Shown: positions 37,808 through 47,961, counted from the first letter of the stretch. The stretch is DNA of 64,000 nucleotides from Lelliottia wanjuensis (GCF_030238365.1 NZ_JASSOT010000052.1:37053-101052); one strand, 5' to 3'. Numbers and translations are program-made. Notes: generated by a model from the letters alone, not told the origin.

Positions 37808-38355
37808 ACCCAACTCCTTTATTATCTGCGCCAATGACGCATTGATACCCATTGTGATGTTGTTATATCTCGCGCGATGCGAGTGCAGTGTTATGCAAGC
37901 TTGTTAACATTTAGTCTGGCTTAATGTAAAGATTTTGCTGCGTTATTGTTTATTTTTGCGAAGCGCGCCGCACCATTCAGAGGCAAAAATATCTGCCTGC
38001 ACCGTTTCGGTGCTACCGATGAACTGCGGTGGTGCGACCAGGTTGCACGTTAAGCCAAACGACTGAATCTGTGATTTAACAAAGCAATAGCCGTGCCAGA
38101 AATGGAATTTGAAAGGGGATTTGCCGGGGGACGGGGCTCGGTTTTGTAGGGCGGGTAAGCGCAGCGCCACCCGCCACATAATCGCACGGAAACACGAGCC
38201 GGGTGGCGGCTGCGCCTTACCCGGCCTACAGGGATGTGTTTTGTAGGGCGGGCAAGCGCAGCGCCACCCGCCAGATATTCGCACGGAAAACAATTGCCGG
38301 GTGGCGGTGATGGGTTTTGTAGGGCGGGTAGCGCAGCGCCACCCGCCAGAGAGGA
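37808..38355. other. 548-bp gltI-lnt gap: leader, decayed coding trace, REP cluster
   Basis: The first 135 bases are the gltI promoter and leader. From about 37943 to 38130 a minus-strand frame (ending RKNKQ) has protein-like composition but no start codon. The rest, 38146-38347, is a REP cluster. No intact gene is seen. E. coli K-12 carries an insertion sequence in this same gap, so it tolerates insertions. Confidence 0.6.
38146..38347. repeat. REP/BIME cluster between gltI and lnt
   Basis: Four to five REP units alternate in orientation: GTAGGGCGGG...CCACCCGCC at 38146-38175, 38243-38272 and 38319-38347, and inverted GCCGGGTGGCGG units at 38198-38230 and (truncated) 38296-38308. Two spacers share ATAATCGCACGGAAA / ATATTCGCACGGAAA, showing that a larger unit of about 97 bases was duplicated. 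This is a typical bacterial interspersed mosaic element. A related single unit lies at 63806. Confidence 0.9.
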
Positions 38356-39894
38356 CTATCTCCGACGCTGACGAAGGCTCATCAACACCGCGCCAAAACC
38401 AAACAGCGCGGTCAGGATCCACAGCGGCCAGTTGCCGGTGCGGGCATACGGCGTCAGACCCGTCGTTGGCGTGACTTTGGTGGTCAACACCGCGCGGGTG
38501 AACTGCGGGAGCATCGCCTGAATTTCGCCTTTCGGACCAATCACCGCCGTAATCCCGTTGTTGGTGCTGCGCAGCAGCGGACGCGCCAGCTCAAGCGAGC
38601 GCATACGCGCCATCTGGAAGTGCTGCCACGGGCCAATCGACTTACCAAACCAGGCATCGTTAGAGATGGTCAGCAGATAATCCGTATCCGGACGGAAGTT
38701 ATCGCGCACCTGTTCGCCCAGGATGATTTCGTAGCAGATCGCCGGCGTCAGCGCAAAACCATGTGCATGAAGCTGCGGCTGAACGTATGAACCCCGGCTA
38801 AAAGAAGACATCGGCAAGTCGAAAAACGGTGCCAGCGGGCGCAGAATCGATTCCAGCGGCACAAACTCACCAAATGGCACCAGGTGATTTTTGTTGTAGC
38901 GATTCGCCGATTCGTAGCTGTACGGGTTGTCTTTCCCGAGCGTGATAATGGTGTTGTAGGTGTCGTAACGGTTCTGCTTATTCAGACGCGCGTCGACAAT
39001 CCCGGTGATCAGCGTGCTGTTTTTGGCGCGCAGGAGATCGTCCATCATGCTCAGGAAACGCTGCTGGTTAATCTCCAGATCCGGAATCGCAGACTCCGGC
39101 CAGATGATCAGGCTGGATTTGCCCATCTCTTTTTGCGTCGCATCGAGATAGATTTTCAGCGTATTAATCAGCTGGTTCTCATCCCATTTCAGCGACTGCG
39201 GAATATCGCCCTGCACCATCGACACCTGGGTGGTGCGTTCCGGCTCCAGGGTAAACCACTGGATAAAGCGCAGGGGGAAAGGAAGGGCGAAGAGGACAAC
39301 GGCGGCAACCAGCGGTTTCCAGTTGCGGCTTACCAGAGCCAGCACCAGCAGGCCGCTCACCACCATCAGCAGGAAGTTGATCGCTTCCACGCCCATCACC
39401 GGGGCCAGCCCTTTCAGCGGGCCATCAATCTGGCTGTAGCCGAACTGGAGCCACGGGAAACCGGTCAGCACCCAGCCGCGCAGGAATTCGGTAATCTGCC
39501 AGACCACGGGAGCGGCAATGGCGACACGCAGCCAGTTTGTTTTCGGCCACAGGCGAGACAGAATGCCCGCGAACAGACCCGTATACAGCGAGAGATACGC
39601 CGCCAGCAGCACCACCAGGAAGACGTTCACCGGGCCAGGCATCCCGCCAAACTGCGCGATGCTGACGTACACCCAGTTAATGCCGGAGCCAAACAGGCCC
39701 AGACCCCAGAAGTAGCCGATGGCTGCGGCCTGCACCGGGCGACGATTCAGCGTCAGCCCTTGCAGCCCCATCAGCGAGAGAAGGGCGGCAGGCCAGATGT
39801 CATAAGGAGAAAAAGCCAGCGTTCCGCTGGCTCCGAGCAACAGCGCCAGCAGCAAACGGACGCGCTGGCGTTCAAGTAATGGGGCAAATGCCAT
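38356..39894 (-). CDS. lnt: Apolipoprotein N-acyltransferase Lnt
   Basis: Inner-membrane enzyme that adds the third acyl chain to lipoproteins, needed for Lol export. The 512 residues start with about six membrane segments, then a periplasmic nitrilase-type domain. The catalytic triad is visible as Glu in WPESAIPD (about 267), Lys in [11 protein letters not shown] (about 335) and Cys in PAICYEI (about 387), and a last membrane helix precedes the RQRRR end. It follows ybeX by 5 bases, the E. coli ybeZ-ybeY-ybeX-lnt operon. Confidence 0.97.
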   Translation of the reverse strand: MAFAPLLERQRVRLLLALLLGASGTLAFSPYDIWPAALLSLMGLQGLTLNRRPVQAAAIGYFWGLGLFGSGINWVYVSIAQFGGMPGPVNVFLVVLLAAYLSLYTGLFAGILSRLWPKTNWLRVAIAAPVVWQITEFLRGWVLTGFPWLQFGYSQIDGPLKGLAPVMGVEAINFLLMVVSGLLVLALVSRNWKPLVAAVVLFALPFPLRFIQWFTLEPERTTQVSMVQGDIPQSLKWDENQLINTLKIYLDATQKEMGKSSLIIWPESAIPDLEINQQRFLSMMDDLLRAKNSTLITGIVDARLNKQNRYDTYNTIITLGKDNPYSYESANRYNKNHLVPFGEFVPLESILRPLAPFFDLPMSSFSRGSYVQPQLHAHGFALTPAICYEIILGEQVRDNFRPDTDYLLTISNDAWFGKSIGPWQHFQMARMRSLELARPLLRSTNNGITAVIGPKGEIQAMLPQFTRAVLTTKVTPTTGLTPYARTGNWPLWILTALFGFGAVLMSLRQRRR

Positions 39895-39899
39895 TTACA

Positions 39900-40778
39900 T
39901 TAATCTTCCAGTTTTGGCACCGGGGAGTCGTCCGGCATTCTGACGTGAACCTGAATAATACGTCGGCTGTCGGCCATGGCGACCTTGAACTGGTAACCAT
40001 CGATGTCAACGGACTCGCCGCGCGCCGGGAGATGGCCAAAGGCCTGCATCACCAGCCCGCCAATGGTATCGACCTCTTCATCGCTGAAGTGGGTGCCAAA
40101 GGTCTCGTTGAACTCTTCAATGGAAGCCAGCGCGCGCACCGTCCAGGTGTGACGGCTCAGCTGACGGAATTCGATATCGTCTTCTTCGTCGTACTCATCT
40201 TCGATTTCACCGACGATCAGTTCGAGAATATCTTCGATGGTCACAAGGCCGGAAACACCGCCAAATTCATCGATAACAATCGCCATGTGGTAGCGCTGGG
40301 AGCGGAACTCTTTCAGCATGCGGTCAACGCGCTTGCTTTCCGGAACCACCACCGCCTGGCGTAACACTTTTTCCATGCTGAAAGCGTCGGCATCGCTGCG
40401 CATAAACGGCAGCAGATCTTTCGCCATCAAAATCCCTTCGATGTGATCTTTGTCCTCGCTAATCACCGGGAAACGCGAGTGGGCCGATTCGATGATCACA
40501 TCGAGGCACTCGTCCAGAGTCTGGTTGCGTTTCAGGGTAATCATCTGCGAGCGGGGGATCATAATATCGCGGACGCGCTGGTCGGCGATGTCCATGACCC
40601 CTTCGAGCATTTCGCGCGTATCTTCGTCGATAAGATCGTTCTGCCCGGAATCACGAATCAGCTCCAGGAGTTCATCACGGTTTTTAGGTTCGCCGTGGAA
40701 CAGCTGGCTCAGAATGAGGGAGAAAAATCCCTTCTTACTGGTTGTCGTGTCGCTACTGTGTGAATTGTCGTCGCTCAT
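39900..40778 (-). CDS. ybeX: CorC/YbeX, CBS-domain protein linked to magnesium/cobalt efflux and ribosome function
   Basis: Cytosolic protein of 292 residues. Two CBS domains span about 65-195 ([54 protein letters not shown]) and a C-terminal CorC/HlyC domain spans about 205-285. CorC was described in Salmonella as aiding CorA-dependent cobalt and magnesium efflux, and E. coli YbeX affects ribosome assembly. It lies between ybeY (rRNA maturation) and lnt in one operon, which supports the ribosome link. Confidence 0.93.
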   Translation of the reverse strand: MSDDNSHSSDTTTSKKGFFSLILSQLFHGEPKNRDELLELIRDSGQNDLIDEDTREMLEGVMDIADQRVRDIMIPRSQMITLKRNQTLDECLDVIIESAHSRFPVISEDKDHIEGILMAKDLLPFMRSDADAFSMEKVLRQAVVVPESKRVDRMLKEFRSQRYHMAIVIDEFGGVSGLVTIEDILELIVGEIEDEYDEEDDIEFRQLSRHTWTVRALASIEEFNETFGTHFSDEEVDTIGGLVMQAFGHLPARGESVDIDGYQFKVAMADSRRIIQVHVRMPDDSPVPKLED

Positions 40779-40879
40779 GGCGTTTGTTAAGGGTTCTCTT
40801 GTGAGTTTAACGCGCGCCGCCGCAGGAAAGATCCTTGTGCGGCGGCATGGTGGGTCAGTTGAGCAAGATGCTTAACTGA

Positions 40880-41347
40880 CTATTCTTTCTCGGCAATGTA
40901 CGGGTCCTCATAGCCCAGAGCAAGCATTATCTCTGTCTCGAGGGATTCCATCTCTTCTGCTTCTTCGTCTTCAATATGATCATAGCCAAGCAGATGCAGA
41001 CTGCCGTGGATAACCATATGCGCCCAGTGGGCGTCGAGGGGCTTTTGCTGCTCTTTCGCTTCCTGTTCAACCACCTGGCGGCAGATAATCAGGTCGCCAA
41101 GCAGCGGCATTTCGATGCCCGGCGGCGCTTCGAACGGGAAAGAGAGCACGTTGGTCGGCTTATCTTTCCCGCGATAGGTCAGGTTTAGCTCGTGGCTTTC
41201 CGCTTCGTCGACCAGGCGAATCGTCACTTCTGACTCTTCCTGGAACTGCGGGATCACCGCATCCAGCCATGTTTGAAACTGACTTTCTTCCGGCAAACCG
41301 GAGTTGTCCTCACAGGCCAGCTGTAAATCGAGGATCACCTGACTCAT
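40880..41347 (-). CDS. ybeY: Endoribonuclease YbeY
   Basis: Zinc metalloendoribonuclease for 16S rRNA 3' maturation and quality control of ribosomes. The 155 residues contain the metal site [11 protein letters not shown] (HxxHxxxxxH, about residues 114-124) and the conserved [11 protein letters not shown] at about 60. It overlaps ybeZ by 4 bases (ATGA); the two products act together in E. coli. Confidence 0.96.
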   Translation of the reverse strand: MSQVILDLQLACEDNSGLPEESQFQTWLDAVIPQFQEESEVTIRLVDEAESHELNLTYRGKDKPTNVLSFPFEAPPGIEMPLLGDLIICRQVVEQEAKEQQKPLDAHWAHMVIHGSLHLLGYDHIEDEEAEEMESLETEIMLALGYEDPYIAEKE

Positions 41348-42390
41348 TTATGCTCTTGCTCCTGGGCTTCGCGTTTACGTTCCGCGGCCTGTTCTGCTTT
41401 ACGTTTTTGTTCTGCTTCTTCCCATGCTTCATAGGCGTTAACGATGCGGGCAACCACCGGGTGGCGCACCACGTCTTCGCTGTTGAAGAAGTTGAAGCTG
41501 ATTTCGTCCACTTCCGCCAGCACTTCGATGGCGTGACGCAGACCGGATTTGGTGCTGCGCGGCAGGTCGATCTGGGTGATATCCCCGGTGATGACCGCTT
41601 TCGAGTTAAAGCCGATACGCGTCAGGAACATCTTCATCTGTTCGATGGTGGTGTTCTGGCTCTCATCAAGAATGATGAACGCGTCGTTTAACGTGCGCCC
41701 GCGCATGTAGGCCAGCGGGGCCACTTCGATGACGTTACGCTCGATCAGCTTTTCGACTTTCTCAAAGCCGAGCATTTCAAACAGGGCGTCATACAGCGGA
41801 CGCAGATACGGGTCCACTTTCTGACTCAAATCGCCTGGCAGGAAGCCCAGCTTTTCACCGGCTTCGACCGCCGGGCGGGTCAGCAGGATACGACGAATAT
41901 CCTGGCGCTCCAGGGCATCGACCGCGGCGGCAACGGCCAGATAGGTTTTACCCGTACCCGCAGGACCCACGCCGAAGGTGATGTCATGGTCGAGAATATT
42001 GGCGATGTACTGCGCCTGGTTTGGCGTGCGCGGCTTGATCACGCCACGCTTGGTTTTGATATTGATAGCCTTGCCGTAGTCAGGCACGCTGTCGGCGCTC
42101 TGCTCCAGCACGCGCGCTTCTTTAATGGCGAGGTGAATGTGTTCCGGTTCGATATCCTGAATTTCCCCGCGCATCGGGGCGGTATCGACATACAGGCTAC
42201 GCAGAATATCCGCAGCGGCGTTGACGCAGATGGCGCGTCCGGTGAGTTTGAAGTGATTATCGCGACGATTGATTTCGATACCCAGACGTCGCTCCAGTTG
42301 TTTGATGTTGTCATCAAACGGCCCGCACAGGCTCAGCAGGCGAGCGTTGTCTGCTGGCTCAAGGGTAAGTTCACGCGTTTCTGTATTCAA
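41344..42390 (-). CDS. ybeZ: PhoH-family ATPase YbeZ
   Basis: ATPase with a PhoH domain, partner of YbeY in RNA processing. The 348 residues carry an N-terminal KH-like region, Walker A GPAGTGKT at about 142 and Walker [12 protein letters not shown] at about 238, ending in a long Glu/Lys-rich tail ([16 protein letters not shown]), probably a helical extension. First gene of the ybeZYX-lnt run after the miaB gap. Confidence 0.95.
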   Translation of the reverse strand: MNTETRELTLEPADNARLLSLCGPFDDNIKQLERRLGIEINRRDNHFKLTGRAICVNAAADILRSLYVDTAPMRGEIQDIEPEHIHLAIKEARVLEQSADSVPDYGKAINIKTKRGVIKPRTPNQAQYIANILDHDITFGVGPAGTGKTYLAVAAAVDALERQDIRRILLTRPAVEAGEKLGFLPGDLSQKVDPYLRPLYDALFEMLGFEKVEKLIERNVIEVAPLAYMRGRTLNDAFIILDESQNTTIEQMKMFLTRIGFNSKAVITGDITQIDLPRSTKSGLRHAIEVLAEVDEISFNFFNSEDVVRHPVVARIVNAYEAWEEAEQKRKAEQAAERKREAQEQEHK

Positions 42391-42524
42391 ACTGTTCCTC
42401 TTAATATGAGTGTCGTCTTACAAGAAATTATTCACGCCACAGAATAAAGGCGCAAGCTTATGCTTGCATATTGGGGACGCAGAGGGGAAATACAAGGCCT
42501 GCCAGAGCGACAGGCCTGAAGGAA

Positions 42525-43949
42525 TCAGGGCTGGTAAACACCGACACCCAGATCATTTTCTTTGCGAGTACGGGCAATCACGGACGCTGGCGTTTCGGCG
42601 ACGCGCAGGCCCATTTCCGCTTCGGTACGCACCAGTTTGCCGCGCATGGAGTTGGTCAGCACTTCCTGAATCTCGATATCGACAAACTTACCGATCATGT
42701 CCGGTGTGCCTTCGAAGTTCACCACGCGGTTGTTCTCGGTACGCCCCGACAGCTGCATCAGGCTCTTACGCGACGTGCCTTCCACCAGAATACGCTGCGT
42801 AGTGCCGAGCATACGACGGCTCCAGGCGTTCACCTGCTGGTTGATGCGCTCCTGCAGAATATAGAGACGCTGCTTTTTCTCCTCTTCCGGCACATCGTCC
42901 ACCATATCGGCGGCAGGCGTGCCCGGACGGGCAGAGAAGATAAAGCTAAAGCTGGTGTCGAAATTTACCTCGCCAATCAGCTTCATGGTGCGCGCGAAAT
43001 CATCGGTGGTTTCGCCAGGGAAGCCGACGATAAAGTCGGAGCTGATCTGGATATCCGGGCGCGCTTCACGCAGTTTGCGGATGATCGCCTTGTACTCCAG
43101 CACGGTGTGAGTGCGGCCCATCAGGTTCAGCACGCGGTCAGAGCCGCACTGGACCGGCAGATGCAGGAAGCTCACCAGCTCTGGCGTGTCGCGATAGACA
43201 TCGATGATGTCGTCGGTAAATTCAATCGGATGGCTGGTAGTGAAGCGCACGCGGTCGATACCGTCGATAGCGGCCACCAGACGCAGCAGCTCGGCGAAAG
43301 TGCCGGTGGAGCCGTCGTAGTTGGCACCGCGCCACGCGTTGACGTTCTGGCCGAGCAGGTTCACTTCACGCACGCCCTGAGCCGCCAGCTGGGCCACTTC
43401 GAACAGGATATCGTCGCACGGACGGCTGACCTCTTCCCCGCGCGTGTAAGGCACGACGCAGTAAGTGCAGTATTTGTTGCAGCCTTCCATGATCGACACG
43501 TAGGCGCTTGGGCCGTCGGCGCGCGGCTCGGGCAGACGGTCAAATTTCTCGATTTCCGGGAAGCTGACGTCGACCACCGGGCTGCGATCGCCGCGAACGG
43601 AGTTGATCATCTCCGGCAGGCGGTGCAGGGTCTGCGGACCAAACACGATATCGACGTAATGGGCGCGCTGACGAATCAGCTTGCCCTCTTGCGAGGCCAC
43701 GCAGCCGCCGACGCCGATAATCAGGTCCGGGTTTTTCTTTTTGAGGAGTTTCCAGCGACCTAACAGGTGGAAGACTTTTTCCTGCGCTTTTTCACGGATT
43801 GAGCAGGTGTTAAGCAGCAGCACATCGGCTTCTTCTGCCACTTCCGTCAGTTGATACCCGTGGGTGGCATTCAGCAGATCGGCCATCTTCGATGAATCAT
43901 ATTCGTTCATCTGACAGCCCCAGGTTTTTATATGGAGTTTTTTAGTCAT
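42525..43949 (-). CDS. miaB: tRNA-2-methylthio-N6-isopentenyladenosine synthase MiaB
   Basis: Radical-SAM methylthiotransferase that adds a methylthio group to i6A37 in tRNAs reading UNN codons. It has 474 residues, an N-terminal UPF0004 domain binding the second cluster (Cys in [24 protein letters not shown]), the radical-SAM motif GCNKYCTYC at about 157, and a C-terminal TRAM domain. LPVQCGSD has Cys where E. coli has Ser. The start at 43949 gives [11 protein letters not shown]; 28 codons of open frame upstream are not conserved. Confidence 0.97.
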   Translation of the reverse strand: MTKKLHIKTWGCQMNEYDSSKMADLLNATHGYQLTEVAEEADVLLLNTCSIREKAQEKVFHLLGRWKLLKKKNPDLIIGVGGCVASQEGKLIRQRAHYVDIVFGPQTLHRLPEMINSVRGDRSPVVDVSFPEIEKFDRLPEPRADGPSAYVSIMEGCNKYCTYCVVPYTRGEEVSRPCDDILFEVAQLAAQGVREVNLLGQNVNAWRGANYDGSTGTFAELLRLVAAIDGIDRVRFTTSHPIEFTDDIIDVYRDTPELVSFLHLPVQCGSDRVLNLMGRTHTVLEYKAIIRKLREARPDIQISSDFIVGFPGETTDDFARTMKLIGEVNFDTSFSFIFSARPGTPAADMVDDVPEEEKKQRLYILQERINQQVNAWSRRMLGTTQRILVEGTSRKSLMQLSGRTENNRVVNFEGTPDMIGKFVDIEIQEVLTNSMRGKLVRTEAEMGLRVAETPASVIARTRKENDLGVGVYQP

Positions 43950-44085
43950 CGACTTGCTCAGGCTCAGGATTGCAAGCCGCGTATTGTAATGCTTTGGTGG
44001 GGTTGTGACCAGTATGAAGGTTGTCGGCCTCAAGGGCGAAAAAATCCGGTAAACTTAAGGGATTCTCTTCAAAGGATTATTGACC

Positions 44086-45261
44086 ATGACACTCCAGAAA
44101 ACCGAAATCGCCGTGGTCGGCGGCGGGATGGTCGGCGGCGCGCTGGCGCTTGGGCTGGCACAACAGGGATTCCAGGTAACGGTAATCGAACAGGCCGCGC
44201 CGCCTGCGTTTGACGAAACCCAGCAGCCGGACGTGCGGATCTCGGCGATCAGTGCCGCGTCGGTCGATCTGCTGCGCGGTCTGGGCGTGTGGGAGGCGAT
44301 CCTCGCGATGCGCGCCCATCCGTACCGTCGTCTGGAGACCTGGGAGTGGGAAAACGCCCATGTGACGTTTAACGCCGCGGAACTCAAGCTGCCGCTGCTG
44401 GGCTACATGGTGGAAAACAACGTCCTGCAGTTGGCGCTCTGGCAGGCGCTGGAGGCGCACGACAAGGTGACGCTGCGGGTGCCGGATTCCCTGAAAGCAC
44501 TGCATCGCCATGAGGGCGGCTATTTGCTGGAGCTGGATAACGGTGATGAACTGGCGGTGAAGCTGGTGGTCGGGGCCGATGGCGCGAATTCCCAGGTGCG
44601 GCAGATGGCGGGGATCGGCATTCACGCCTGGCAGTATCAACAATCCTGCATGCTGATTACCGTCAAATGCGAAAACGATCCGGGCGACAGCACCTGGCAG
44701 CATTTTACCCCCAACGGCCCACACGCCTTTTTACCGCTGTTTGGAAACTGGGCGTCGCTGGTGTGGTACGACACCCCGGCGCGTATTCGCCAGCTGCAGA
44801 GTTTGTCGATGGAGCAGCTGCAGCGCGAAATCGATAAACATTTCCCGGCGCGTCTTGGCAAGGTGACGCCGGTGGCGGCGGGTGGATTCCCGTTAACTCG
44901 TCGCCATGCCCTGCAATATGCCCGCGAAGGGCTGGCGCTGGTGGGGGATGCGGCGCATACCATTCATCCGCTGGCGGGGCAGGGCGTGAACCTGGGCTAT
45001 CGCGACGTGGAAGCGTTGCTGTCGGTGATGAGCAGTGCGCGCGGCCACGCGGAACCCTGGGCGAGTGCAGCGGTGCTGAAGCGCTACCAGACGCGGCGCA
45101 TGGCGGATAATTTCCTGATGCAGTCAGGGATGGATCTGTTTTACGCGGGGTTCAGCAACGATCTTGCACCGGTGCGGGTTCTGCGCAATATCGGCCTGAT
45201 GGCGGCCGAACGCGCAGGCGGCCTGAAACGTCAGGCACTGAAATACGCGCTCGGTCTTTAG
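44086..45261 (+). CDS. ubiF: Ubiquinone hydroxylase UbiF
   Basis: FAD-dependent monooxygenase that hydroxylates the C6 position of the benzoquinol ring in ubiquinone synthesis. It has 391 residues with the dinucleotide-binding VVGGGMVGGALALGLA at 9-24, the DG motif GADGANSQVRQMAG at about 165 and the second FAD motif GDAAHTIHPLAGQG at about 287. ATG at 44086 is preferred over TTG at 44080 because it gives the E. coli length and AAAGGA lies 9 bases before it. Divergent from miaB with about 136 bases between. Confidence 0.96.
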   Translation: MTLQKTEIAVVGGGMVGGALALGLAQQGFQVTVIEQAAPPAFDETQQPDVRISAISAASVDLLRGLGVWEAILAMRAHPYRRLETWEWENAHVTFNAAELKLPLLGYMVENNVLQLALWQALEAHDKVTLRVPDSLKALHRHEGGYLLELDNGDELAVKLVVGADGANSQVRQMAGIGIHAWQYQQSCMLITVKCENDPGDSTWQHFTPNGPHAFLPLFGNWASLVWYDTPARIRQLQSLSMEQLQREIDKHFPARLGKVTPVAAGGFPLTRRHALQYAREGLALVGDAAHTIHPLAGQGVNLGYRDVEALLSVMSSARGHAEPWASAAVLKRYQTRRMADNFLMQSGMDLFYAGFSNDLAPVRVLRNIGLMAAERAGGLKRQALKYALGL

Positions 45262-45271
45262 GCATTCATTT

Positions 45272-45305
45272 CCCTCTCCCTGTGGGAGAGGGTCAGGGTG
45301 AGGGG
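45272..45305. repeat. REP-like palindrome after ubiF
   Basis: CCCTCTCCC / GGGAGAGGG hairpin with a GTGAGGGG arm, the same dispersed unit as at 33449-33536. It lies 10 bases after the ubiF stop. Confidence 0.8.
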
Positions 45306-45337
45306 AACAAGCCGCACCGTTCCCAAAGTACAAAAAC

Positions 45338-45364
45338 AAAAAAGCCCGCAGAGCGGGCTTTTTT
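45338..45364. terminator. Bidirectional terminator of the tRNA operon and ubiF
   Basis: AAGCCCGC / GCGGGCTT stem with a three-base loop, flanked by A-run and T-run. Confidence 0.9.
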
Positions 45365-45373
45365 GCTGTTAAG

Positions 45374-45448
45374 TGGCTGGGGTACGAGGATTCGAACCTC
45401 GGAATGCTGGTATCAGAAACCAGAGCCTTACCGCTTGGCGATACCCCA
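45374..45448 (-). tRNA. glnX: tRNA-Gln (CTG)
   Basis: 75 bases including encoded CCA. Anticodon CTG in the loop TTCTGAT, T-arm GGTTCGAATCC, acceptor TGGGGTA. Last gene of the seven-tRNA operon; position matches E. coli glnX. Confidence 0.96.
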
Positions 45449-45484
45449 ACAGGGTGCGTTAAACATCTAACGACTTTTTGAAAT

Positions 45485-45559
45485 TGGCTGGGGTACGAGG
45501 ATTCGAACCTCGGAATGCTGGTATCAGAAACCAGAGCCTTACCGCTTGGCGATACCCCA
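45485..45559 (-). tRNA. glnV: tRNA-Gln (CTG)
   Basis: Identical over its length to the preceding tRNA-Gln copy, anticodon CTG, encoded CCA, 75 bases. Position matches E. coli glnV, the amber-suppressor supE locus. Confidence 0.96.
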
Positions 45560-45603
45560 ACAATTTTTTCTAGTTTACCGAAATAATCGATAAATTCCTA
45601 ATT

Positions 45604-45680
45604 TGGTGGCTACGACGGGATTCGAACCTGTGACCCCATCATTATGAGTGATGTGCTCTAACCAACTGAGCTACGTAGCC
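45604..45680 (-). tRNA. metU: tRNA-Met (CAT), elongator
   Basis: 77 bases with encoded CCA, anticodon CAT in CTCATAA, acceptor GGCTACG that fully pairs at the 1-72 position, so elongator rather than initiator type. Confidence 0.96.
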
Positions 45681-45696
45681 AGACTGCTTTCTTCGA

Positions 45697-45771
45697 TGGC
45701 TGGGGTACCTGGATTCGAACCAGGGAATGCCGGTATCAAAAACCGGTGCCTTACCGCTTGGCGATACCCCA
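45697..45771 (-). tRNA. glnW: tRNA-Gln (TTG)
   Basis: 75 bases with encoded CCA, anticodon TTG in TTTTGAT. Differs from the CTG pair in the anticodon and T-stems. Position matches E. coli glnW. Confidence 0.96.
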
Positions 45772-45803
45772 ATAACCGCGGAGAACCGCTCAATCGAAGA
45801 AAA

Positions 45804-45878
45804 TGGCTGGGGTACCTGGATTCGAACCAGGGAATGCCGGTATCAAAAACCGGTGCCTTACCGCTTGGCGATACCCCA
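45804..45878 (-). tRNA. glnU: tRNA-Gln (TTG)
   Basis: Second copy of the TTG isoacceptor, same sequence as the neighbour, 75 bases with encoded CCA. Position matches E. coli glnU. Confidence 0.96.
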
Positions 45879-45901
45879 TCCGTGCAACGCGGACCTGGAA
45901 A

Positions 45902-45986
45902 TGGTGCGGGAGGCGAGACTTGAACTCGCACACCTTGCGGCGCCAGAACCTAAATCTGGTGCGTCTACCAATTTCGCCACTCCCGC
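45902..45986 (-). tRNA. leuW: tRNA-Leu (TAG)
   Basis: 85 bases with a long variable arm, anticodon TAG in TTTAGGT, encoded CCA. Position matches E. coli leuW. Confidence 0.96.
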
Positions 45987-45995
45987 AAAAAAAGA

Positions 45996-46072
45996 TGGTG
46001 GCTACGACGGGATTCGAACCTGTGACCCCATCATTATGAGTGATGTGCTCTAACCAACTGAGCTACGTAGCC
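45996..46072 (-). tRNA. metT: tRNA-Met (CAT), elongator
   Basis: 77 bases, same sequence as the metU copy, encoded CCA. First gene of the operon, directly downstream of a strong promoter. Confidence 0.96.
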
Positions 46073-46111
46073 ATCTTTTTTTCGCGTTACCTTATCGGCG
46101 TTGCGGGGCGC

Positions 46112-46140
46112 ATTATGCGTATTGAGTCTTGCAGCGTCAA
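46112..46140 (-). promoter_or_regulatory. Promoter of the tRNA operon
   Basis: On the minus strand TTGACG (-35) and CATAAT (-10) are 17 bases apart, with a GC-rich discriminator (GCGCCCCGC) after the -10, the mark of stringently controlled stable-RNA promoters. It lies about 40 bases before metT. Confidence 0.85.
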
Positions 46141-46257
46141 TATCTTTTTCAATGAAAATGGCCGGATTGTGACTGTTTGGTTAGGTTGCGAACAGCGTGA
46201 CCGAATAATCGGCAATTATTGGTTATTAATCGCTTTTGTTCAGCAAAACGTGAGCAA

Positions 46258-46281
46258 TAAAAAAGGCCCCGAAGGGCCTTT
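46258..46281 (-). terminator. Intrinsic terminator of asnB
   Basis: AAGGCCC / GGGCCTT stem with a 4-base loop, followed on the minus strand by six to seven T. Confidence 0.88.
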
Positions 46282-46296
46282 ATGCGATCTCTACGA

Positions 46297-47961
46297 TTAC
46301 TTATAAGCAGACTGGTGAACACCCACCGCGCGTCCTGATGGATCGTTCATGGATTTGAAGGATTCATCCCATTCGATGGCTTTCGCCGAGGAGCAGGCCA
46401 CTGACGGACCGCCAGGGACACATTCTGCTGCGCTCGCGACCGGGAACAGCTCTTCGAAGATTTCACGGTACAGATACGCTTCTTTCGATCCCGGCGTGTT
46501 GTACGGGAAGCGGAAGCTCGCGGTTTCCAGCTGTTGATCGGAAACTTGCTTTGCGGCCACTTCTTTCAGGGTGTCGATCCAGCTGTAGCCCACGCCATCG
46601 GAGAACTGCTCTTTCTGACGCCATGCGACGCTTGCCGGCAGGTAAGATTCGAAACATTCACGAAGGATATGTTTTTCCATTTTCCCGTTGCCGCACATTT
46701 TGTCCTGCGGGTTGATGCGCATCGCCACGTCGAGGAAAGACTTATCCAGGAAGGGTACGCGGGCTTCCACGCCCCAGGCGGACATCGCTTTGTTGGCACG
46801 TGCGCAGTCAAACATGTGCAGCGCCTGCAGTTTACGTACTGTCTCTTCGTGCAGCTCTTTGGCGTTTGGCGCTTTATGGAAGTACAGATAGCCGCCAAAG
46901 ACTTCGTCAGATCCCTCGCCTGACAGCACCATTTTAATGCCCATCGCTTTGATTTTACGGGACATCAGATACATCGGCGTCGAGGCGCGAATGGTGGTCA
47001 CATCATAGGTTTCGATGTGATAGATCACGTCGCGGATCGCGTCCAGACCTTCCTGCACGGTGAAGTGAATCTCATGGTGCACGGTGCCCAGATGGTTTGC
47101 CACTTCCTGCGCGGCTTTCAGATCCGGTGCGCCTTCCAGGCCGACGGCGAAGGAGTGCAGCTGCGGCCACCAGGCTTCAGAGCGCTCCCCATCTTCCACG
47201 CGGCGAGCGGCGAATTTTTTGGTGATCGCCGAGATCACGGAGGAGTCCAGGCCGCCAGAGAGCAGCACGCCGTAAGGCACGTCAGACATCAGGTGGCTTT
47301 TTACGGAATCTTCCAGCGCCTGACGCAGGGCGTTTTTGTCGGTGACGTTGTCTTTCACCGCGTCGAAATCGAACCAGTCGCGCTGGTAATACTGACGGAT
47401 TTCACCGTCTTTGCTCCACAGGTAACTGCCTGCCGGGAACTCTTTAATGGTGCGGCAAACCGGAACCAGGGCTTTCATTTCAGAGGCAACGTAGAAGTTA
47501 CCGTGTTCGTCGTGGCCCATGTACAGCGGGATAATCCCGATGTGGTCGCGGCCAATCAGGTAGGCGTCTTGTTCGCTGTCGTACAGCGCAAAGGCAAACA
47601 TACCCTGCAGATCGTCGAGGAATTCCGGGCCTTTTTCCTGATACAGGGCGAGGATCACTTCGCAGTCGGAACCGGTCTGGAAAGCGTAACGATCGCCATA
47701 CTCAGCGCGCAGCGCCTGATGGTTGTAGATTTCACCGTTAACGGCCAGCGCGTGCGTTTTTTTCTCGTTATACAGCGGCTGGGCACCGGCGTTGACATCG
47801 ACAATCGACAGACGTTCGTGAGCCAGAATCGCTTTATCGCTTGCGTACACGCCGGACCAGTCCGGGCCGCGGTGACGCATCAGGCGAGAGAGTTCCAGTG
47901 CCTTTTTACGCAGTTCGCCCGCGTCAGTCTTGATATCCAGTACGCCAAAAATTGAACACAT
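46297..47961 (-). CDS. asnB: Asparagine synthetase B (glutamine-hydrolysing)
   Basis: Makes asparagine from aspartate, ATP and glutamine. The 554 residues begin MCSIFGV with the N-terminal nucleophile Cys2 of the class II glutaminase domain (with NGEIYNH at about 74 and GSDCEV at about 98), then the ATP pyrophosphatase domain with the PP-loop LSGGLDSS at about 232 and GEGSDEVFGGY at about 346. It lies between the tRNA operon and nagD as in E. coli, with a terminator after it. Confidence 0.97.
   Translation of the reverse strand: MCSIFGVLDIKTDAGELRKKALELSRLMRHRGPDWSGVYASDKAILAHERLSIVDVNAGAQPLYNEKKTHALAVNGEIYNHQALRAEYGDRYAFQTGSDCEVILALYQEKGPEFLDDLQGMFAFALYDSEQDAYLIGRDHIGIIPLYMGHDEHGNFYVASEMKALVPVCRTIKEFPAGSYLWSKDGEIRQYYQRDWFDFDAVKDNVTDKNALRQALEDSVKSHLMSDVPYGVLLSGGLDSSVISAITKKFAARRVEDGERSEAWWPQLHSFAVGLEGAPDLKAAQEVANHLGTVHHEIHFTVQEGLDAIRDVIYHIETYDVTTIRASTPMYLMSRKIKAMGIKMVLSGEGSDEVFGGYLYFHKAPNAKELHEETVRKLQALHMFDCARANKAMSAWGVEARVPFLDKSFLDVAMRINPQDKMCGNGKMEKHILRECFESYLPASVAWRQKEQFSDGVGYSWIDTLKEVAAKQVSDQQLETASFRFPYNTPGSKEAYLYREIFEELFPVASAAECVPGGPSVACSSAKAIEWDESFKSMNDPSGRAVGVHQSAYK

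Noticed and set aside
38146..38347. Regularly spaced repeats as a CRISPR array
   Set aside because: Units are palindromic, alternate in orientation, spacers are alike rather than unique, and no cas gene is near; this is a BIME.
37943..38422. 159-codon minus-strand frame across the REP cluster
   Set aside because: Its first two thirds translate REP repeats and the lnt end; only the last part resembles protein and it lacks a start.
42471..43763. 430-codon plus-strand frame opposite miaB
   Set aside because: Antisense shadow of miaB, which has all Cys motifs and full length.
45648..46053. Short frames over the tRNA cluster (GVPGFEPGNAGIKN-type peptides)
   Set aside because: Direct translation of tRNA-Gln and tRNA-Met genes, a common false annotation.
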